In this document: in pieces, positions 12,720 through 24,780 of the stretch
Position numbering within the stretch: the first letter of the stretch is position 1
Layout of the letters: every line of letters begins with the position of its first letter
Assembly: GCA_021442155.1 (NCBI GenBank)
Contig: CM038215.1
Coordinates: forward strand, 273,585,014 to 273,649,013
From: Cymbidium sinense
Taxonomy: Eukaryota; Streptophyta; Magnoliopsida; Asparagales; Orchidaceae
Reading direction: 5' to 3'
DNA length: 64,000 nucleotides
Position numbers and translations under genes: made by a program
Notes under the pieces: model-generated
Databases searched by the model: none
What the model saw: the letters and a program-made list of their open reading frames with translations, nothing else
Told to the model about the DNA's origin: nothing

Positions 12720-13218
12720 AGAGTCCTAAGAATGGCCAAAACCTTGACGGCAGGAACATCACCATCAACTATGCTCAATCTAGATCTGCCGGTGGAGGTG
12801 ATGGCGAAGGCAATGGTTATCACAGTGGTGGTGGGGGATCTGGAGGTGCTAGTGAATATGGAGGTGGTGGTTGGAGCAGTGGTGGTTATGGAGGTGAGAG
12901 GAGCGATGGAAGCTACAGCCATGGTGGTGGCGAAAGGAGATATCGGCGATATGATGGTGGATCCCGCTACTCGAGAGGTGGGGGTTGGTTCTGATGGAAA
13001 CTGGAGAAACTAAAGAACAATCGATCTGATCTGCTGCTTATGGAACTGCCATTACAGTAAAGACGATTCTACTTATCTTAGGGATATGATTTTCTCTATG
13101 GGTGCTCATTTTTTATCTATGTCATTGCTTGTGTCTTAGAAAACTTCGGGTGCTACTTGCTTGATGAAATTGAAAAGAAGAAATGTTGAATCTGAATTTG
13201 TTTTCTATTAAAAAAAAA
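12720..13218 (+). pseudogene. GRP retrocopy 1: 3' half of a glycine-rich RNA-binding protein mRNA with poly(A)
   Basis: Frame 12731 reads NGQNLDGRNITINYAQSRS, the end of the RRM of plant GRP7/GRP8-type proteins, then a Gly/Tyr/Ser/Arg-rich tail (GGYGGERSDGSYSHGGG) to a stop at 12992. One base out, frame 12732 ends in SDGNWRN and TAA at 13013, the authentic C-terminus of this family, so one single-base shift has occurred. A 3' UTR of about 200 bp follows, then nine A's at 13210-13218, then CCCTAAA repeats. The family acts in RNA binding and chaperoning in cold and circadian responses. This copy lacks RNP1 and promoter. The poly(A) tail and 5' truncation point to retroposition of mRNA into, or together with, the repeat. 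Confidence 0.88.
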
Positions 13219-13520
13219 CCTTAAACCCTTAACCCTAAACCCTAAACTAAAACTTAAAACCTATACCTAAAATGTAAACTATAAACCCTAAACCATAAAT
13301 CCTAAACCATAAACCCTAAAAACCCTAAACCCAAAACCTTAAACCCTAAACCCTAAACCCTAAACCCTAAACCCTAAACCAAAACCCTAAACCCTAAACC
13401 CTAAAACCCTAAACCCCAAACCCTATAACCTATAACCCTAAAGCGTAAACCCTAAACCCTAATCCCTAAACTAAAACTAAACACTAAATCCTAAACTATC
13501 CCTAAACCCTAAACCTTGAA
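13219..13520. repeat. CCCTAAA block after GRP retrocopy 1
   Basis: Close to the telomere unit; five or more perfect CCCTAAA units run in a row around 13342-13379. It is sharply bounded by poly(A) on the left and by unique sequence on the right. Confidence 0.95.
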
Positions 13521-13940
13521 TAAAGATGTCATTAGGAGTAGATCTAAAGATTGGCCTAATCCTAACATAGTTATGGTAGCTAAAGAAAATATCTTTAAGA
13601 GACTTTCCCTTGATTATTAGAGATTTGAATACCCTAAACCCTAACCCTAACTCATATTATAATATCATATATTAAATTATAATCTAGCTTCATATATTTG
13701 AGCATGTAGAGATGTGTTTTTAGATGTTATATGATGTTTTTAAATGTCTTAGTATATTATGGTATTGTACTCTATAGTCTATATTAATATAAATCATAAA
13801 AAAATTGATTTAATAAATTAGATGATGAAATTTGTTAAATTTGAGGTGGGAATTAGGTTGTAGTACCAAAGGTATGCTATGCCACTTGTAGTCTAAAAAG
13901 TTAGATTTTATGTTCAAAATAAATATTATATGTTGTAGCT
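13521..13940. repeat. Segment A: 420-bp unique-looking sequence, copy 1
   Basis: Starts GAATAAAGATGTCATTAGG and ends AAATATTATATGTTGTAGC. It is interrupted once by a short CCCTAAACCCTAACCC run (13632-13650). It recurs at 24351-24780 with high similarity. No protein or RNA gene recognised. To its right the CCTAAA array resumes at once, whereas the second copy continues into AT-rich repeats, so copy 1 is truncated here. Confidence 0.85.
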
Positions 13941-16900
13941 AAACCTAAACCTAAATAAAAATAAAATAAAATAAAATAAAAACTTAAACTAAAACCTAAA
14001 CCTAAACCTGAACCTAAAAATAAAATAAAATTAAAAATAAAAGTAAACTAAACTAAAATAAATAATAACCTAAACTAAACTAAAAAAATAAAATAAACCT
14101 AAGAATAAAAAACCTAAATAAAATAAGAACTAAATGTAAAATAATATTAAAATAAACCTAAAATAAAATAATACAAAAACTAAATAAAAACCTAAACCTA
14201 AAAAATAAACCTAAAAATAAAAACTAAAAATAAATAAAAAATAAAACCTAAACCCTAAACTTAAAAAAAACTTAAGCTTAAAATAAAAATAAAATAAACA
14301 TAAAATAAAATAAACCTAAACCTAAACTAAAATAAACTAAACTAAATTAAATAAAACCTAAACCAAAACCTAAAATAAACTAAACCTAAACCTAAACCTA
14401 AACCTAATAAAATAAAATAAGCTGAAAATAAACCTAAACCTAAACTAAAAAATAAAACCTAAAAATTAACCTAAAATAAAAACCTAAACCTAAACCTAAA
14501 AATAAAAAATAAGACCTAAACCTAAAAAATAAAATAACAATAAAACTCAACTAAAAAGAAAAACTAAACCTAAACCTAAACCTAAAAAATAAACTAAAAT
14601 AAATAAACCTAAAATAAAAAAAACCACAACCCTAAACCCTAAACTCTAAACCCTAAACCTACAACCCTAAACCCTAAACCCTAAAACCCAAACCCCAAAA
14701 CCCTAAACCTCAAACACTCAACCCTAAACCCTAAATCCTAAAACCCAAACCTTGAATACCTAAAAACCTAAACATAAAGTAAATAAAGCCTAAAAATAAA
14801 ATAAATAAATAAACCTAAGCCTAAATAACATAGTAAAAATAAAATAAAATAAAAACATAAACTAAAACCTAAACCTAAACCTAAACCTAAACCTAAAACT
14901 AAACCTACACTAAACTAAACTAAAATAAATAAAAATAAAACCTAAACCTAAAATAAACCAACCCTAAACCCTAAACTAAATAAAATAAAATAAACTAAAA
15001 ATAATCCTAAACAAAAACTAAAAAATAATACTTAAAAATAGACTTAAAATAAAAACTTAAAACTTAAACCTAAAAACATAAAATAAAAACCCAAAACTAA
15101 ACCTAAAAATATAAATTAAAACCTACACCTAAAAAATAAAATAGAAATAAAAATAAAACTAAACCAAAACCTAAACCTAAAATATTAACTAAAATAAATA
15201 AACCTAAAATAAATAAACTAAACTAAATAAAAATAATAATAAACCTAAATAAAAATAAGAAATAAACCTAAAAACCTAAACCTAAACTAAATAAAACCTT
15301 AAAATTAAATAAATTAAAAAACTTAAACCTAAATAAGATAAATTAATTAAATGACAACAAAACCTAAACTAAAACCTAAACCTAAACCTAAACCTAAAAG
15401 TAAAATAAAATAAACTAATAAAAATAAACTAAAATAAAATAAATAATAACCAAAACTAAACTAATAAATAAAATAAACCTAAGAATAAAAACATTAATAA
15501 AATAAAAGCTAAATATAAAATAAAAATAAAATTAAATTAAAGTAAACCGAAAATAAAGACAAAATAAAAATCTAAATCTAAAAAGTAAACCTAAAAATAA
15601 AACCTAAAACATTAACTAAAAAAGAAACCTAAACCAAAAATAAAAATAAAATAAACGAAATAAAATAAACTAAACTAAAATAAACTAAACCTAAACCTAA
15701 ACTAAATAAAATAAAATAAAATAAACTAAAAATAAACTTAAACCTAAACTAAAAAATAAAACCTAAAACCTAAAAAAATAAAATAAAAACCTAAACCTAA
15801 AAATAAAAATAAAACCTAAACCTAAAAAAAATAAAAAAAATAAACCAAAACCTAAACCTAAACTAAAAAATAAATTAAAATAAAAAACCTAAACTAAAAC
15901 AAATAAACCAAAAAAAAAAAACCTAACCTTAAACCCTAAACTCTAAACCCTATACACTAAAACCTTAAACCCTAAACCCTAAATCCTAAACCCTAAACCC
16001 TAAACCCAAAATCCTAAACCCTGAACCCTAAACCCTAAAACCTATAACCCTAAGCCATAAACCCTAAACCCCAAACCCTAAACCCTAAACCCTAAACCCA
16101 AACCCTAAACCCTCAACCCTAAAAACCTAAAAACCTAAACCTAAACTAAATAAAACATAAAAAAACAATAAATAAATAAACCTAAACCTAAAAAAAAATA
16201 AAAAAATAAAAATAAAAACATAAACTATAACCTAAACATAAACTTAAACCTAACCCTAAAAAAAAACTACACTAAAATAAAATAAATAAAAATCTAAAGT
16301 AAACTAAAAAAATAAAATAAACCTAAAAATATAAAACTTGAATAAAATAAAAATTGAATGTAAAATAAAAATTTAATAAAATAAAATAAAAACTAAATAA
16401 AAAGCTAAATCTAAAAAATAAACCTAAAAATAAATAAAAAATAAAACCTAAACATAAAATAAACAAAATAAACTTAAATCTAAACCTAAACTAAAATAAA
16501 GAAAACCAAAATTATTAAAACCTAAAATAAACAAAACCTAAACCCTAAAGTAAATAAAATAAAGTAAATTAAAAATAAATAAAAAGCCTAAATTAAAAAA
16601 ATAAAATGTAAAAATAAGCATGAAATAGAAACCTAAAACCAAAACCTAAAAAAATAAAATAAAAACCTAAACCTAAACCTAAAAATCAAAAATAAAACCT
16701 AAACCTAAAAAATAAAATAAAAATAAAACCAAACTTAAAAATAAGCATAAACCTAAACATAAACATTAAAAAAATGCTAAAATAAAAAACCTAAACTAAA
16801 ATAAATAAACTAAAAAATAATAATATAAACTAAATAAAAATAAAAATAAACCTAAATAAAAATAAATAAAATAAATAAAAAATAAACTAAATAAACCTAA

Positions 16901-18204
16901 AAGTATCCCTAAACCTTAAACCCTAAATCCTAAGTCCTAAACCCTAAACCCTAAAAGCAATCCTAAACCTACAACCTTAAACCCATAACCCAAAACCATA
17001 GACTAACCCTAAACCCTAAACCATAACCCTAACCCTAAACCCTAAACTAAAAACCCTAAATACTAAACCCTAAAACCTTAAACCCTAAACTAACCCTCAA
17101 CCTTACACCCTAAACCATAAAAACCCTAAACCCTAAAGCATAGACCCTAAACCCTAAGGTAACCCTAACCCTAAGCTAACCCTAAACCATAAACCCTAAC
17201 CCCTCAAACTCTAAATCCTAAAGCTTAAACACTAGATTCTAAACCCTAACCCTAAACCCTAAACCCTAAAACCCTAAACCCTAAAGCCTAATGCCTAAAC
17301 CCTAAACCATAAACCCTAAAAACCTAAAAACCTAAAAACTTAAACCTAAACTAAATAAACTAATAATAAAATAAATCAAAAAACCTAAACCTAAATAAAA
17401 TAAATAAAATAAAATAAAATAAAAACATAAACTAACATCTAAACATAAACATAAAAAACAAAATAATCAAAAAATTAAAATAAACTAAAAGAAAATAAAT
17501 AAAAACCTAAACTAAACTTAAAAATAAAATAAACCTAAGAATAAAATAAAAACTAAATGTAAACTAAAAATAAAATAAACCTAAAATAGACTAAAATTAA
17601 AACTAAATAAAAACCTTAACCTAACAATAAATAAAAAATATAACCTAAAACCTTAACAAAAAAAACCTTAACCTAAAATAAAAAAAATAAACAAAATAAA
17701 ATAAACCTAAACCTAAACTAAAATAAACTGAACTAAAACAAATAAAACCTAAACCTTAACCTAAACCTAAACCTAAACCTAAACTAAATAAAATAAAATA
17801 AAATAAAAATAAACCTAAACCTAAATTCAAAAAATAAAACCTTAAAATAAACCAAAAATGTAAACATAAAAAAATAAAATAAAAACCTAAACCTAAACCT
17901 AAAAATAAAAAATAAAACTTAAACCTTAAAATTAAAATTAAAATAAAACTCAACTAAAAAGTAAACCTAAACCTCAAAAAAATATTAAAATAAAAAACCT
18001 AAACTATAATAAATAAACCTAAAATAAATTAATAAACTAAATAAAAATAAAAAATAAATTGAAATAAAAAATTAAAATAAACTCAAATAAATAAAAAATA
18101 AACTAAATAAATGTACAACCCTAAACCCTAAACCCTAAACCCCAAACCCAAAACTGTAAACCCTAAACTAACCCGAAACCCTAAACCCTAAACTATCCTA
18201 ACCC
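13941..18204. repeat. Telomere-like higher-order array, block 2
   Basis: 4.3 kb alternating between AAAATAAA/CCTAAA stretches (13941-14620, 14760-15910, 16130-16900, 17330-18110) and CCCTAAA stretches (14620-14760, 15920-16130, 16900-17330, 18110-18204). The marker CCTAAGAATAAAA...AAATGTAAAATAA identifies repeated units near 14100 and 15480. The short minus-strand frames here (for example 17756-17953, Leu/Phe-rich) arise from the repeat and are not genes. Confidence 0.93.
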
Positions 18205-18623
18205 TAAGAATTAACCTGACATCCGTAAAATCACCATTAACAAGGTCATAGATAAGGGAGGAAAAGTCTGAGGTGGTGGTTATCAAAATGGGGAATCTAG
18301 AGGTGCTAGTTGATATGGAGGTGGTGGAGCAATTATAAGAGGAACGATGGAGGTTACCCATGGTGGCTGAGGAGAATTGGGATATGATATGAGCACTAAA
18401 GCAAATCGCTATGGGAATTGGAGAAAAGAAATAACTATCTACGCTTATGGAATGCTGTCTTTAAAGTTACAATGGTTTTACTTATCTAGGGTTTTTGATT
18501 TGCTCTATGGGTGGACATTTTTGATCTATGTCGTCGCTTCTGTCTAAAACTTGGGGTGCTACTTGGTTGATAAAATCGAAAAGAAGAAATGTTGAATATG
18601 AACTTGTTCTATGTTAAAAAAAA
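18205..18623 (+). pseudogene. GRP retrocopy 2 (heavily decayed)
   Basis: The sequence follows retrocopy 4 at 21669: remnants of the Gly-rich tail (GAGGTGGTGGTTATCAAAATG at 18274-18294, GATATGGAGGTGGTGG at 18312-18327), then the shared 3' UTR (GAAATGTTGAATATGAACTTG) and an A(8) tail at 18616-18623 joined to CTTAAACCCTAAA. The RRM end is barely recognisable and stops are frequent. It is the older-looking member of the pair with retrocopy 3. Confidence 0.75.
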
Positions 18624-19852
18624 TCTTAAACCCTAAACCGTGAACCCTAAACCCTAAACCCTAAACCTAAAACCTAAACCCTAAACCCTAAAACCTAAAC
18701 CTTAAAAAAATAAACAAAACTTAACTAAAAAATAAACCTAAACCTAAAAAGTAAACTAAAATAAATAAACTAAACTAAATAAAAAAAAATAAACCTAAAT
18801 AAAAATACATAATGAAATAAACTCAAATAAATAAAAAATAAACTAACTAAACTAAATAAACCTAAACCTGCCCATTTACTTAATTTAAAAAAAAGACCTT
18901 AAACACTAAATCCTAAACCCTAAACACTAAAACTAACACTAAACCCTAAATAAAATAAACCTAAAAAAACCTTAAAATAAACCTAACCCTAAACCTTAAA
19001 CCCTAAAACACTAAACCTAAACCCTAAACTAAACCCTAAACTTAAATAACCCTAACCTAAAACTAAACTATAAAAAACTAAACTAAACTAAACTAAACTA
19101 AACTAAAAAAAACTAAAAAAATAAACTAAAAAACTAAACTAACTAAAACCTAAACCTAAACCTAAAAACCCAATAAAATTTTAAACTAAAACCTAAACAC
19201 TGAACCCTAAACCCTAAACCCTAAACCCTAGAACATGAAAGCCTAAAACCCTAAAACCCTAAACCCTAAACCCTAAACTGTAAACCATTCACCTTAAAAA
19301 CTTAAAAAACAAAACTTAAACTAAAAGAAACCTAAAAATAAAATAAATAACCTAAACCTAAATAAAATAAAATAAAATAAATACATAAACTAAAACCTAA
19401 ATGTAAACCTAAAATTTAAATTAAATAGAAAATAAAAATATACTAAAATAAAATAAATAAAAACTAAAAAGAAACTAAAAAATAAATAACCTAAATAAAA
19501 CAAAATAAAAATAAAATAACCTAAACCCTAAAGTAAAAACCTAAACCTAAAAAATAAACCCTAAACCCTAAATAAAACCCTAAATAAACTAACCTAAAAA
19601 ACCTAAACCTATAACCCTAAACCTATAAAAACTTAAACCTAAACCTAAAACCCTAACTCTAAACCCTAAACCTAAACTAAACCCTAAACCCTAAAACCTT
19701 AAACCCTAAACCCTAAATGCTAAACCCTAAAACCTTAAACTCTAAACCCTAAACCCTATGCTCTAAACCTTAAACCCTAAAACCTACAACCCTAAACCTT
19801 AAACCCCAAACCCTAAACTTTAAACCCAAAACCCTAAACTAACCCAAATCAC
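18624..19852. repeat. Telomere-like array, block 3
   Basis: CCCTAAA right after the GRP poly(A), then CCTAAA/AAAATAAA, a junction motif CCCATTTACTTAATTTAAAAAAAA at about 18870, then mixed CTAAACTAAA and CCCTAAA repeats up to retrocopy 3. Confidence 0.93.
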
Positions 19853-20285
19853 AAATAATGAGCAAAACCTATAAGAATAACCAATAAACATCTGCGCTTG
19901 AGGTGAAGGTTGAGGTGGTGATTATCACAATGGTGGTGGGGGGGACTGGAGGTGCTAGTGGATATGGAGGTGGTGTTCGAAGCAGTGGTGGTTATGGAGG
20001 TGAGAGGAGTGATGGAGGCTACAGCCGTGATGGTGGTGGAGGGAAAGATTTGGGATATGATGGCATCCTTACTAAGCAAGGGTGGTTCATTTGAATAAAT
20101 AAGAACAAGTGATCTGATATGCTGCTTATGGAATTGTGTCTTTAGAGTAGAGATAGTTCTACTTATCTAGGGATTTTGATTTTCTTTATGGGTGCTCATT
20201 TTTTATCTATGTCATCGCATAAAACTCTACTTAGTTGATGAAATCAAAAGAATAAATGTTGAATATTAATTTGTTCTATTAAAAA
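19853..20285 (+). pseudogene. GRP retrocopy 3 (decayed)
   Basis: The RRM end is damaged (AATGAGCAAAACCTATAAGAA). The Gly-rich tail stays readable: in frame 19918 or a neighbouring frame it gives GGGGGDWRC-like and GGYGGERSDGGYSRDGGGG segments, the latter also in retrocopy 5. The 3' UTR carries AATAAATGTTGAATATTAATTTG and ends with TTAAAAA at 20279-20285. The parallel open frame at 19903-20094 reads part of the same tail. It shares private variants with retrocopy 5, as expected from the 3.5-kb tandem duplication. Confidence 0.8.
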
Positions 20286-21668
20286 TCCTCAAATCTAAAC
20301 CTAAACTATAAACCCTAAACTAAACTAATAAACCTAAAACCTAAACCCTAAACCTAAACTAAACTAAACCTGCCTAAAAAACCCTAAATACAAAATTAAA
20401 CACTAAACCCTAAACCTAAACCTAACCCTAAACCTAAACCTAAACCCTAAACCCTAACCTAAACCTTAAACCTATAACCTAAAACCTAAACTAACCCTAA
20501 ACCCTAAACTATAACCCTAACCTAAACTCCTAAACCTAAAATTAAACCTAAACTAAACAAATAATCTCAACCTAAACCTAAACTATAAAATAAACCTAAA
20601 GCATAAACCATAAACCCTAAGCTAACCCTAACCCTAAGCTAACCCTAAACCATAAACCCTAACCCCTCAAACTCTAAATCCTAAATCCTAAACACTAGAT
20701 CCTAAACCCTAACCCTAAACACTAACCCTAAACCCTAAATGCTAAAACCCTAAACCCTAAAGCCTAATGCCTAAACACTAAACCATAAACCCTAAAAACC
20801 TAAAAACCTAAAAACCTAAACCTAAACTAAATAAATTAATAATAAAATAAATCAAAAAAACCTAAACCTAAATAAAATAAAATAAAATAAAAACATAAAC
20901 TAACACCTAAACATAAACATAAAAAAACAAAAAAAATAAAAAATTGAAATAAACTAAAAGAAAATAAATAAAAACCTAAACTAAACTTAAAAATAAAATA
21001 AACCTAAGAATAAAATAAAAACTAAATGTAAACTAAAAATAAAATAATCCTAAAATAGACTAAAATTAAAACTAAATAAAAACCTTAACCTAACAATAAA
21101 TAAAAAATATAACCTAAACCCTTAACAAAAAAAACCTTAACCTAAAATAAAAAAATAAACAAAATAAAATAAACCTAAACCTAAACTAAAATAAACTGAA
21201 CTAAAACAAATAAAACCTAAACCTTAACCTAAACCTAAACCTAAACCTAAAATAAATAAAATAAAATAAACTAAAAATAAACCTAAACCTAAATTCAAAA
21301 AATAAAACCTTAAAATAAACCTAAAATGTAAACATAAAAAATAAAATAAAAACCTAAACCTAAACCTAAAAATAAAAAATAAAACTTAAACCTTAAAAAT
21401 AAAAAAAAATAAAACTCAACTAAAAAATAAACTTAAACCTCAAAAATAAATTAAAATAAAAAACCTAAACTATAATAAATAAACCTAAAATAAATTAACT
21501 AAACTAAATAAAAATAAAAAATAAATTGAAATAAAAAAATTAAAATAAACTCAAATAAATAAAAAATAAACTAAATAAATGTACAACCCTAAACCCTAAA
21601 CCCCAAACCCCAAAATCGTAAACCCTAAACTAACCCGAAACCCTAAACCCTAAACTATCCCTGAACCA
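20286..21668. repeat. Telomere-like array, block 4
   Basis: Irregular CCTAAAC/CCCTAAA to about 20820, an AAAATAAA higher-order segment to about 21585 (with the CCTAAGAATAAAA marker at 21001), then CCCTAAA to the next GRP copy. Matches block 2 (about 17160-18200). Confidence 0.93.
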
Positions 21669-22134
21669 TAAGAATGGACATAACCTTGACAGCCAGAACA
21701 TCACCATTAACAAGGCTCAGTCAAGATCTGGCAGTGGAGGCAAAGTCGGAGGTGGTGGTTATCAATGTGGCGGTGGGGAATCTAGAGGTGCTAGTGGATA
21801 TGGAGGTGGTGGTTGGAGAATTAGTAGTTATGGAGGCAGGAGGAACGATGGAGGTACTGGTGGTATGAGGGAGAGTTCGGGAAATGATAAACCCGCTACT
21901 GTGAGCAAAGGGTCGCTATGGGAATTGGAGAAATTGAAGAACTAAACGACCATCTTATGGAATGGTGTCTTTAAAGTTATGATGGTTTTACTTATTTAGG
22001 GTTTTTGATTTGCTCTATGGGTGCTCATTTTTGATCTAAGTCGTCGCTTCTGTCTAAAACTTGGGGTGCTACTTGGTTGATAAAATCGAAAAGAAGAAAT
22101 GTTGAATATGAACTTGTTCTATGTTAAATAAAAT
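21669..22134 (+). pseudogene. GRP retrocopy 4
   Basis: The RRM end is recognisable (AATGGACATAACCTTGACAGCCAGAAC, then ATCACC..AAC..GCTCAG), followed by the Gly-rich tail (GGTGGTGGTTATC, GGATATGGAGGTGGTGG) and a tail end close to AATTGGAGAAA. The 3' UTR is 98% like retrocopy 2 by eye over its last 100 bases and ends ATGTTAAATAAAA, where the A-tail carries a T. The open frame 21674-21868 is a frame-shifted reading of the same segment. No 5' half, intron or promoter is present. Confidence 0.82.
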
Positions 22135-23491
22135 CTTAAACCCTAAACCGCGAACCCTAAACCCTAAACCCTAAACCCTAAACCTAAAACCTAAACCCTG
22201 AACCCTAAAACCTAAACCTAAAAAAAATAAATAAAACTTAACTAAAAAATAAACCTAAACCTAAAAAGTAAACTAAAATAAATAAACTAAACTAAATAAA
22301 AATAAAAAATAAACCTAAGTAAAAATACATAATGAAATAAACTCAAATAAATAAAAAATAAACTAAATAAACTAAATAAAACTAAACCTGCCCATTTAAA
22401 CACTAAATCCTAAACCCTAAACACTAAAACTAACCCTAAACCCTAAACCCTAAACACTAAACCTAAAACCTAACCAAACCTAACCCTAAACTAAACCCTA
22501 AACACTAAACCCTAAACCTAACTAAATAAACTAAATAACTATACCTAAAATTTAAACCCTAAATAAAACCATAAACCTAAACTAAACCCTAAACTCTAAA
22601 CCTAAACCTAAAATATAAAATAAACCTAAACCTAAACCTAAACCTAAAATAAACATTAAACCTAAACTAAAACCTAAATAACCCTAACCCTAAAAAATAA
22701 ACTAAACCCTAAACTAAAACACTAAACCAAATCCTAAACTAACTAAACCCTAAATCCTAAAACCTAAAATAAACCTAAACTAACCTACCTATAAACCTAA
22801 ACTAAACCTAAACTAAAACCTAAACACTGAACCCTAAACCCTAGAACATAAAACCCTAAAACCCTAAACCCTAAACCCTAAACTATAAATCATTCACCCT
22901 AAAAACTTAAAAACCTAAACCTAAACTAAAAGAAACCTAAAAATAAAATAAATAAATAACCTAAACCTAAATAAAATAAAATAAAATAAAAACATAAACT
23001 AAAACCTAAATGTAAACCTAAAAATTAAATTAAATAGAAAATAAAAATAAACTAAAATAAAATAAATAAAAACCAAAAAGAAACTAAAAAATAAATAACC
23101 TAAATAAAACAAAACAAAAATAAAATAACCTAAACACTAAAGTAAAAATCTAAACCTAAAAAATAAACCCTAAACCCCAAATCCTAAACCCTAAACCCTA
23201 AAACTAACCCTAAATCCTAAACCCTAAACCTATAACCCTAAACCTACAACCCTAAACCTTAAACCCTAAATCTTAAAACCCTAAACTCTAAACCCTAAAG
23301 TTTAAACCCTAAACCCTAAACCCTAAACCCTAAAACCTTAAACCCTAAACCCTAAATGCTAAACCCAAAACCTTAAACTCTAAACCCTAAACCCTAAGCT
23401 CTAAACCTTAAACCCTAATACCTACAACCCTAAACCTTAAACCCCAAACCCTAAATTTTAAACCCAAAACCCTAAACTAACCCAAATCACA
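22135..23491. repeat. Telomere-like array, block 5
   Basis: CCCTAAA, then the CCTAAAAAGTAAAC / TACATAATG higher-order phrase, a shortened junction CCTGCCCATTT at about 22389, then CTAAA-type and CCCTAAA repeats up to retrocopy 5. Mirrors block 3. Confidence 0.93.
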
Positions 23492-23980
23492 AATAATGGG
23501 CAAAATCTTGATGGCAGGAACATAACCATCAACTAGGCTCAGTCAAGGTCTGGCGGTTGAGGTGAAGGTTGAGGTGGAGATTATCGCAGTGGTGGTGGGG
23601 GATCCGGAGGTGCCAGTTGATATGGAGGTGGTGTTCGAAGCAGTGGTGGTTATGGAGGTGAGAGGAGTGATTGAGGCTACAGTCGTGATGGTGGCGGAGG
23701 GAGAGATCTAGGATATGATGGCAGATCCTGCTACTCTGGAAGCAAGGGTGGTTCAGATTTGAACTGGGGAAACTGAAGAACAACCGATCTGATATGCTGC
23801 TTATGGAATTATGTCTTTATAGTAGAGATAGTTCTACTTATCTAGGGTTTTTGATTTTCTTTATGGGTGCTCATTTTTTATCTATGTCATCGCTTCTGTC
23901 TTAGAAAACTTGGGGTGCTACTTAGTTGATGAAATCAAAAAGAATAAATGTTGAATATTAATTTGTTCTTTATTAAAAAA
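23492..23980 (+). pseudogene. GRP retrocopy 5 (best-preserved frame)
   Basis: One frame can be followed from the RRM end to the C-terminus with no frameshift: NGQNLDGRNITIN, stop, AQSRSGG, and the tail with YRSGGGGSGGAS, GGYGGERSD and YSRDGGGGRDLGYDGRS, ending GGSDLNWGN and TGA. Five codons have become stops, mostly Gly GGA to TGA plus one Glu GAG to TAG, so it was coding when copied and is dead now. A 3' UTR of about 190 bp and TTAAAAAA at 23972-23979 follow, then CCTCAAATCCTAAACCC. The fragment begins downstream of the usual GRP intron site, so lack of an intron is uninformative. The A-tail is the retroposition evidence. Confidence 0.88.
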
Positions 23981-24350
23981 GCCTCAAATCCTAAACCCTA
24001 AACCTTAAACCCTAAACTAAAACTTAAACCCTAAACCTAAAACCTAAACCCTAAACCTCAAACCCTAAACCCTAAACCCTAAGCCTTAAAAACCCTAAAC
24101 CCTAAACACAAAATTGTAAACACTAAACCCTAAACCCTAAACCCTAACCCTAAACCCTTAACCCTAAACCCTAAACCCTAAGCCCTAAACCCTAAACCCT
24201 AAAACCCTGAACCCTAAACCATAAACCCTAAACCCTAAAAGCATAAACCATAAACCCTAAAACCTACAATCCTAAACCCTAAACCCTAAACCCTAAACTA
24301 ACCCTAAACCCTAAACCCAAAACTAAGCTTAAACTAACCCTAAACCTTGA
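23981..24350. repeat. CCCTAAA block after GRP retrocopy 5
   Basis: Mostly CCCTAAA with one-base variants, including several perfect consecutive units around 24125-24200. It ends at segment A copy 2. Confidence 0.95.
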
Positions 24351-24780
24351 ATAAAGATGTCATTAGGAGTAGATCTAAATAATGACCTAATTCTAACATA
24401 ATTATGGTAGCTAAAGAAAATGTATTCAAGAGACTATCCCTTGATTATTAGAGATTTGAATACCTTAAACCCTAAACCTAAATCATATTATAATACCATT
24501 TATTATAGTATAATGTATCATCTTATATTTCAGCATGTAGTGATGTGTTTTTTTATGTTATAAGATGTTTTGAAATGTTTTAATATTTTATGGCATTGTT
24601 CCCTATAGTTTATATTAATATAAATAATAAAAATATTGATTTAATAAATCAGATGATGAAATTTGTTAAATTTGAAGTGGGAATTAGGTTGTAGTACTAA
24701 AGGTGTGCTACGCCACTTGTAGTCTAGAAAGTAAGATTTTATGTTCAAAATAAATATTATATGTTGTAGCAAAGTGTAGC
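24351..24780. repeat. Segment A, copy 2
   Basis: Repeats 13521-13940 almost base for base, including the embedded CTTAAACCCTAAACC run (24473-24480). It then continues without a break into the AT-rich repeats at 24781. Confidence 0.85.

Larger units (their letters stand above)
17155..23980. repeat. Tandem duplication of about 3.5 kb carrying paired GRP retrocopies
   Basis: Unit 1 (about 17155-20285) and unit 2 (about 20615-23980) match in order: the phrase CTAACCCTAAACCATAAACC with AACCCCTCAAACTC, the AAAATAAA block, GRP copy 2 or 4, the CCTGCCCATTT junction, the CACTGAACCC...AGAACAT phrase, then GRP copy 3 or 5. Offsets run from about 3460 to 3640 bp because of internal length changes. Confidence 0.85.

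Noticed and set aside
12701..12922. Thr/Ser-rich minus-strand protein opposite GRP copies (also at 19849-20079 and 23529-23783)
   Set aside because: Antisense of Gly-rich codons always gives Thr/Pro/His-rich frames; no start context or conservation of its own.
12732..13013. 93-codon Val/Met-rich plus-strand protein
   Set aside because: It is a one-base-shifted reading of the GRP retrocopy; only its last residues (SDGNWRN) are in the true frame.
17756..17953. Hydrophobic Leu/Phe/Tyr-rich minus-strand frames in the arrays (also 47539-47724), which look like membrane peptides
   Set aside because: They are read from G/T-only repeat DNA; composition alone explains the hydrophobicity.
23492..23980. 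A working GRP gene
   Set aside because: The RRM core with RNP1/RNP2 is absent, stops interrupt the tail, and no promoter is present.
11919..24350. A true chromosome end (functional telomere)
   Set aside because: Repeats are degenerate, contain pseudogenes and are flanked on both sides by retrotransposon sequence, so this is an interstitial or subtelomere-derived array.
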